Below, piece by piece: positions 59,784 through 64,000 of a stretch of 64,000 nucleotides of DNA. The notes below the pieces were generated by a model. That model was not told where the DNA came from and did not search any database. It was given only the letters and a program-made list of their open reading frames with translations. Position numbers and translations under genes: made by a program. This DNA comes from Streptomyces caniferus (GTDB lineage Bacteria; Actinomycetota; Actinomycetes; Streptomycetales; Streptomycetaceae): the NCBI RefSeq assembly GCF_009811555.1, contig NZ_BLIN01000003.1, forward strand, positions 992,001 through 1,056,000, in the 5' to 3' direction. Position 1 is the first letter of the stretch. Each line of letters starts with the position of its first letter.

Positions 59784-59826
59784 AAGGCCCGTGCTCCTGC
59801 CGAGAAGCGCAGGGGCACGGGCCTTT
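59784..59826 (+). terminator. Hairpin terminator after the GlcG/HbpS gene
   Basis: AAGGCCCGTGC and GCACGGGCCTT pair perfectly, with TCCTGC/GCAGGG extending the stem, 40 bases after the stop at 59744; it ends in TTT. Confidence 0.85.
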
Positions 59827-59836
59827 GAGCGTTTTG

Positions 59837-59850
59837 GGTGTACGTACACC
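59837..59850. promoter_or_regulatory. 14-base palindrome, candidate operator
   Basis: GGTGTACGTACACC is a perfect palindrome in the gap before the kinase-like gene, just after the terminator. TetR- or GntR-type operators look like this; no regulator gene adjoins it. Confidence 0.4.
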
Positions 59851-60060
59851 TTTCACCAGGAGCATCCCGATGCTCGCCGGCAAGAGACCTGGTGCCTCCC
59901 AAACTCATCAACATCACCCGACCGTGGATCGGGGCGCCTCCCGAACTCATCGACAAGTGACGTCACCACTGCGGTTCTGGCACACATTCCGTGACGCGCA
60001 CACGTTGAGTAGCGGGGAGGTCGTTGAGATCTCCAGGTCAAGATCGTGCACAGTAGAGGG

Positions 60061-60798
60061 ATGTCTGAGTCGTCCTTGCCTGGCGGCTTCATCAGTCACG
60101 TGGTGCGTGTCGGTGCCACGGTGCGCCGGCCCGCGTCGGCCAGTACGGAGTTCATCGGCGACCTGCTGACGATGTTTGAGGCCAGTGGCTGGCCAGGTGC
60201 ACCGCGCTACCGCGGCATCGACGAGGAGGGCCGGGAGATCCTCACCTACCTCAAGGGGCACGTGGCCTGGGAACCGCAGCAGCCGCCGGATGTGTACTCC
60301 GAAGAGAGTCTGCTGCGGGTCACGCAGCTTGTGCGGGAGTTCCACGACCTGACGGCAGGCACGGAACTGGCCGGATCACATGAGGTCGTATGCCACAACG
60401 ACCTCTCGCCCAAGAACACGATCTATCGACCTGTCAGCGGCGTCTTGCGCCCGGTGGCCTTCATCGACTGGGATCTGGCAGCCCCCGGCGCCCGCATCCA
60501 TGATGTCGCCCAAGTGGGCTGGCAGTACCTCGAACTCGGGCCGAGCGTCGAAGACATCTCCGAAGCTGCGCGACGGTTGAGGTTGATCGCTGACAGTTAT
60601 GAGCTCGTAGACCGGCGTGATCTCGTCTCTGCGATCTTGTGGTGGCAGGAGAGATGCTGGCGTGGTATTGAGGCTGCTGCGGACTCTGGAGACCTCGCGA
60701 TGATCCGTCTTCGTGATGCCGGTGCAGTGACAGAGGTACAGGAGGCGTATCAGTGGGTCTGCGATCACCGGCTCAATATGGATCGTGCCTTGCGCTGA
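60061..60798 (+). CDS. APH-fold (aminoglycoside phosphotransferase family) protein
   Basis: 245 residues. The catalytic loop is VVCHNDLSPKNTIY (H-x-D-x-x-x-x-N) and the metal-binding motif is VAFIDWDLAAPGARIHDVAQ (D-W-D). The N-terminal lobe is short (RRPASASTEFIGDLLTMFEA, ILTYLKGHVAWEP) and the usual Gly-rich loop is not obvious. ATG 60061 has GAGGG directly upstream. Relatives phosphorylate antibiotics, choline-like amines or sugars. No resistance phenotype can be inferred. Confidence 0.87.
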   Translation: MSESSLPGGFISHVVRVGATVRRPASASTEFIGDLLTMFEASGWPGAPRYRGIDEEGREILTYLKGHVAWEPQQPPDVYSEESLLRVTQLVREFHDLTAGTELAGSHEVVCHNDLSPKNTIYRPVSGVLRPVAFIDWDLAAPGARIHDVAQVGWQYLELGPSVEDISEAARRLRLIADSYELVDRRDLVSAILWWQERCWRGIEAAADSGDLAMIRLRDAGAVTEVQEAYQWVCDHRLNMDRALR

Positions 60799-60881
60799 GC
60801 AACTGGGTGCCGGCCATCTCACCAACTGAGTACGCGCTGCCGCTCTCCTTGTGACAGCAGAACTCGCTTGCGGAGAAGAGG

Positions 60882-61067
60882 TCACTCTTCCCGGAGGGCG
60901 GAGACAGCGTCAGCCGTCACCCACCGTGTCGTTTCACGGAAGTTGTGCCAGAACCCACCACCTCGGTAAAGCCACAGCCCCCTTCCCCAAGGGCACGGGC
61001 TTCCGGGCCGAGTGACCACGGGTGCTGGACCGTGGAGGCTGGGGACGGTGTCGATGTCCCGAGCCAC
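60882..61067 (-). CDS. Doubtful small ORF
   Basis: From GTG 61067, 61 residues ending GLWLYRGGGFWHNFRETTRW, then VTADAVSALREE. The C-terminal half has a protein-like mix of aromatic residues and ordinary codon use. No ribosome binding site is visible and the family is unknown. It may be the end of a longer decayed gene. Confidence 0.3.
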   Translation of the reverse strand: MARDIDTVPSLHGPAPVVTRPGSPCPWGRGLWLYRGGGFWHNFRETTRWVTADAVSALREE

Positions 61068-61123
61068 GGTGCAGCCGGTGTGGTGCGCCGTGGCCCGGTC
61101 TTGGGCCGCTCGGGCCGCCCGGA

Positions 61124-63700
61124 TCAGCTCGACTGGATCGACTGGAGCATGTTCAGGCGGGCCGCCCGGCGGGCCGGCCAGATCGCTGCCAGGACACCGA
61201 TCACCAGTGCCAGCCCCAGGAACATCCCCAGCTCGCCCCATGGCAGGAGGGTCTCGTACGTGTCCATCGACGACCTCACCAGGCCGCCGCCGGCCCAGGC
61301 CAGGAAGATGCCGGTGCCGATGCCGAGCGCCGCGCCGAACAGCGAGATGACCACCGACTCCAGCCGGACCATCTGCTTGATCCCGGTGCGGTCGAGGCCG
61401 ATGGCCCGCAGCATTCCGATCTCGCGGGTGCGCTCGAAGACCGACATGGCCAGGGTGTTGACGACGCCGACGACCGAGATGAGGAGGGCCATGCCGAGGA
61501 GCCCGTACATCATCTTGAGGACCGTGCCGATGTCCGCGCCGCCGTCCTTGATGGCCTGCTCGTGGCTTTGGACCTCCACCAGCGGGCTGTCGCCGAGTGC
61601 GGCACGGATCTTCCGCTCAAGGCCCGCGGCCTGGCCGGGTTCGGCCATGACCAGCACCTCTTTGAGCTTCTTGCTGTCGGAGTACGGGAGGGTGTCGGCG
61701 AGCGTGCCCAGTGCATCCTCCGTGGTGGGGGTCTTGGTGTAGACGCCGACGACCTTCAGCTTCAGCTTCACCTCCTTCTCGCTCCGGCCGGTGATTGCGC
61801 CGACGTCGAGGGTGCTGCCGACCTCGAGCCCGGCCTTGGTGGCGAACTCGTCGGAGACCGCCACCTTCCCGGGGCCGATGTCGCGCAGCGAGCCGGCGCG
61901 GAAGTCGAGATTCGCGGCCTTGCCGTAGGTCTTGGGGTCCGTGCCGGTGATGGTGAAGAAGTTGGTCCCCCCGGTGCTGGCCGACGCCACGGTCGTGGGG
62001 ACGGCCGCGGCGACGCCGGGCACCCGCGCGATCTTGGCGGCCGCGTCCACTTCGAGCCCGGTGGTGATGGTGTTGGCGACCGTGTAGTCGGCGGACAGGC
62101 CCTGGGTGGCATCCGCGATCAGGGCACGTTCGGTGGAGTGCCCGACCACGGTCAGGCCGGTGACCAGAGCGAGCCCGACCATCAGGGCGGATGCGGTGGC
62201 GGCGGTGCGGCGCGGGTTGCGCAGCGCGTTCTCCTTGGCCAGCTTGCCGGTGACGCCGAAGAGGCGGGTGGTGGCCTTGCCGGCCAGGGTGATCAGCGGG
62301 CGGGAGAGCAGCGGTGCCTGAACTATGATGCCCACGATGGTCAGTGCGGCGCCGAGCATCGCGACCAGCAGGTAGGTCTGGTCGGTGGAATCGACCGTGT
62401 AGATGTACAGCATCAGCAGCGCCCCGGACCCGGTGAGCAGGGTGCCGAGCACGTTGCGGACCACCAGGGCGCGGGCGGGCGGTGCCTGGTCGACGCTGCT
62501 GAGCGCCGCCACGGGGGCGATCTTCGCGGCCTTGCGGGAGGGCAGCCAGGCGGCCAGGACGGTGATGAGGACGCCGACCACGAGCGACCAGATAACCGTC
62601 CCTTGCGAGATGATCAGCGGTCCGGCGGGCAGCCCGGCGCCGCTCGCGTTGAGCAGCGGGCGCATGACGGTGGCGATACCGATGCCGAGGACGAATCCGA
62701 CGGCGGAGGCACCGAGCCCGAGGAGGGCGGCCTCGATGAGAACGGCGCGTACGACCTGGCGGCGCGAGGCGCCCACGGCCCGCATCAGCGCGATTTCCCG
62801 GCTGCGCTGGGCGATGAGCATGGTGAAGGTGTTGGCGATGATGAACGCGCCGATGAACAGCGCGATGCCGGCGAAGCCGAGCAGCGTCTTGGTGAGAAAC
62901 CCGGTGTGCTCGCCGATCTGCTCGGCCTGCTCGGCGGCCAGGTCTTCGCGGCTGGTGGCCCTCGTGCCCTTGTCGGGGAGCAGTGCCCGCACCCGGTCGG
63001 TCAGCTCGCTGGGATCGGTACCGGGCTTGGCCGCGACCGCCATCTCGTGGAACTGGCCGGGGTGGAGGAAGAGCCTCTGTGCGGTCCTGGTGTCGAAGAG
63101 CGTGAGCGTGCCCCCGGCGTTGACCCGCGGATCGTCCGTGGTGACGGTACCGACCAGCTTCTTGGCCAGGCCGGGCCCGTCGATGGCGAAACGGACGGTG
63201 TCACCGATCCGGTAACCGGCCTTCGCTGCGGTCCTGGCATCCAGCGCCAGTTCGCCCTCGGCTGCGGGTCCGCGGCCTTCCTTCAGCGAGATGCGGCTGT
63301 CCTTGCCGGGCAGGTAGTTGGTGGCCAGGTTCAGCAGGGCCCTGTCGGTGTTGACCGGCAGGCCGTCCTTGCCGGCCACGGTGACCATGCCGTTGACGGT
63401 GGGGCGCACCGCGGCGACGCCGGGCAGCGCGCGGATCTTGTCTGCCAGCGCGGTGTCGAGCGTGCTGGACGGCGTGCCGTCCGGGCCGCCCGTTCCCGCG
63501 ATGCGGTACTGCACCTGGGACTGTACGGAGACGGCCACGCCCTTGAGGCTTGCGCCGGCGGCCGTGCGGTAGGCGTTCGCGGTGGTGTCGCCGAAGATGA
63601 GGGTGCCGGAGACGAAGGCGACGCCCAGGAGGACCGCGAGCGCGGTCATGACCAATCGGGCTTTGTGCGCAAAAACGTTGCGCAGAGCTATTCGCAGCAT
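61124..63700 (-). CDS. FtsX-like ABC transporter permease
   Basis: 858 residues with the duplicated FtsX/MacB layout. An N-terminal helix (MLRIALRNVFAHKARLVMTA, LLGVAFVSGTLIFGD) is followed by a large extracellular domain, a three-helix block (LFIGAFIIANTFTMLIAQRS, REIALMRAVGASRRQVVRAV), a further helix pair, a second extracellular domain, and a final three-helix block (VVGVVNTLAMSVFERTREIG, MLRAIGLDRTGIKQMV). Such permeases work with a LolD/MacB-type ATPase to export peptides, lipids or drugs, or to drive cell-surface processes. The ATPase gene starts beyond the right edge and ends 99 bases upstream. Confidence 0.93.
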   Translation of the reverse strand: MLRIALRNVFAHKARLVMTALAVLLGVAFVSGTLIFGDTTANAYRTAAGASLKGVAVSVQSQVQYRIAGTGGPDGTPSSTLDTALADKIRALPGVAAVRPTVNGMVTVAGKDGLPVNTDRALLNLATNYLPGKDSRISLKEGRGPAAEGELALDARTAAKAGYRIGDTVRFAIDGPGLAKKLVGTVTTDDPRVNAGGTLTLFDTRTAQRLFLHPGQFHEMAVAAKPGTDPSELTDRVRALLPDKGTRATSREDLAAEQAEQIGEHTGFLTKTLLGFAGIALFIGAFIIANTFTMLIAQRSREIALMRAVGASRRQVVRAVLIEAALLGLGASAVGFVLGIGIATVMRPLLNASGAGLPAGPLIISQGTVIWSLVVGVLITVLAAWLPSRKAAKIAPVAALSSVDQAPPARALVVRNVLGTLLTGSGALLMLYIYTVDSTDQTYLLVAMLGAALTIVGIIVQAPLLSRPLITLAGKATTRLFGVTGKLAKENALRNPRRTAATASALMVGLALVTGLTVVGHSTERALIADATQGLSADYTVANTITTGLEVDAAAKIARVPGVAAAVPTTVASASTGGTNFFTITGTDPKTYGKAANLDFRAGSLRDIGPGKVAVSDEFATKAGLEVGSTLDVGAITGRSEKEVKLKLKVVGVYTKTPTTEDALGTLADTLPYSDSKKLKEVLVMAEPGQAAGLERKIRAALGDSPLVEVQSHEQAIKDGGADIGTVLKMMYGLLGMALLISVVGVVNTLAMSVFERTREIGMLRAIGLDRTGIKQMVRLESVVISLFGAALGIGTGIFLAWAGGGLVRSSMDTYETLLPWGELGMFLGLALVIGVLAAIWPARRAARLNMLQSIQSS

Positions 63701-63799
63701 GTCGGTTTCAGTCCTGGAGTGGAGCGGAGGGAAGGGAGCCGTGCGGGAGGACGAGCCGTACGGGACGGCGCGTCGGAGCGGGCCGTGCGGGAGGGCGCG

Positions 63800-64000
63800 T
63801 CAGTTCGCCGGTCCGCTGGTGTCGAGGAGCCGCATACGATCGAGCACGGACTCGGCGGTGGGGGCGGCCAGTTCGTCGGTGATCTGCCCGTCGGCGAGGA
63901 AGACCACGCGGTCCGCGTAGGAGGCGGCCACCGGGTCGTGGGTGACCATCACGACCGTCTGCCCCAGCCCGCGTACGGACTCCTGCAGAAAGCCCAGCAC
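63800..64000 (-). CDS. ABC transporter ATP-binding protein, C-terminal part only
   Basis: Runs in from the right edge. The visible 66 residues include the H-loop in [20 protein letters not shown] and the end [20 protein letters not shown], typical of MacB/LolD-type ATPases. Walker A, signature and Walker B motifs lie outside the window. It is the natural partner of the FtsX permease downstream. Confidence 0.9.
   Translation of the reverse strand: MLGFLQESVRGLGQTVVMVTHDPVAASYADRVVFLADGQITDELAAPTAESVLDRMRLLDTSGPAN

Noticed and set aside
53610..59965. Short shared phrase GATGAGTTTGGG/AACTCATC near 53620, 59900 and 59950, considered as recombination sites
   Set aside because: Copies are short, differ in their flanks, and do not mark any visible rearrangement boundary.
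60882..61241. Full 119-residue minus-strand frame after the FtsX gene
   Set aside because: The first half overlaps the 3' end of the permease gene and is not protein-like; only the last 61 residues were kept, at low confidence.

Overview
The window is very probably from a Streptomyces. It is GC-rich, third codon positions are almost always G or C, GTG starts are common, and the gene families are typical of the genus: LCP cell-wall ligase, fused urease gamma/beta, actinobacterial GCS2 ligase, STAND/TPR regulator and DUF4232 secreted protein. The density of insertion sequences, truncated genes and gene-to-gene deletion scars, plus a plasmid-type ParA pair, points to an accessory region such as a chromosome arm, an integrated plasmid or a large linear plasmid. 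It is not core chromosome.

Layout. 1-5 kb: a surface-polysaccharide group made of a small membrane protein, a deacetylase-like/GT2 fusion synthase and an LCP protein. 5-7 kb: a decayed multicopper oxidase, next to a methyltransferase gene enclosed by ISAs1-type ends. 7-13 kb: katG, a LysE exporter, transposase debris, a frameshifted lipoprotein and a methyltransferase. 13.7-18 kb: a compact cassette of a 46-residue peptide, a JmjC oxygenase, a GT-B glycosyltransferase-like protein and an MFS exporter, which looks like a ribosomal-peptide (RiPP-like) pathway. 18-25.5 kb: secreted and orphan proteins, the first of three 864-bp IS copies, a solitary rutA, and parA with a small partner. 25.7-32.3 kb: LuxR regulator, amidohydrolase, a 5'-truncated STAND/TPR gene and a decayed osmoprotectant ABC operon. 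33-43 kb: an IS-rich zone with relics of CorA, ISAs1, IS1380 and other elements among orphan genes. 43.3-46 kb: GCS2 ligase and two fragments of a lost diterpene pathway. 46.3-51.5 kb: a complete urease operon, ureAB-ureC-ureF-ureG-ureD, plus a small coupled ORF. 51.6-53.5 kb: HxlR regulator and more relics. 53.7-60.8 kb: LysR, IMPase-like and F420-reductase-like genes, GlxA-type regulator, quinone oxidoreductase, a broken NmrA gene, a GlcG/HbpS protein and an APH-fold kinase. 61.1-64 kb: an ABC exporter (FtsX permease plus ATPase) running off the right edge.

Working units. The genes at 1.2-5.05 kb probably make and attach a surface glycan. The 13.7-18 kb cassette is proposed to hydroxylate a peptide, glycosylate it and export it. 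The urease genes encode a full nickel enzyme with its usual actinobacterial accessory set (no UreE seen). The divergent LysR probably controls the IMPase/reductase pair. No rRNA, tRNA or CRISPR array was seen. Frames, motifs and repeats were read directly from the sequence; family names come from recognised motifs and were not checked against any database.
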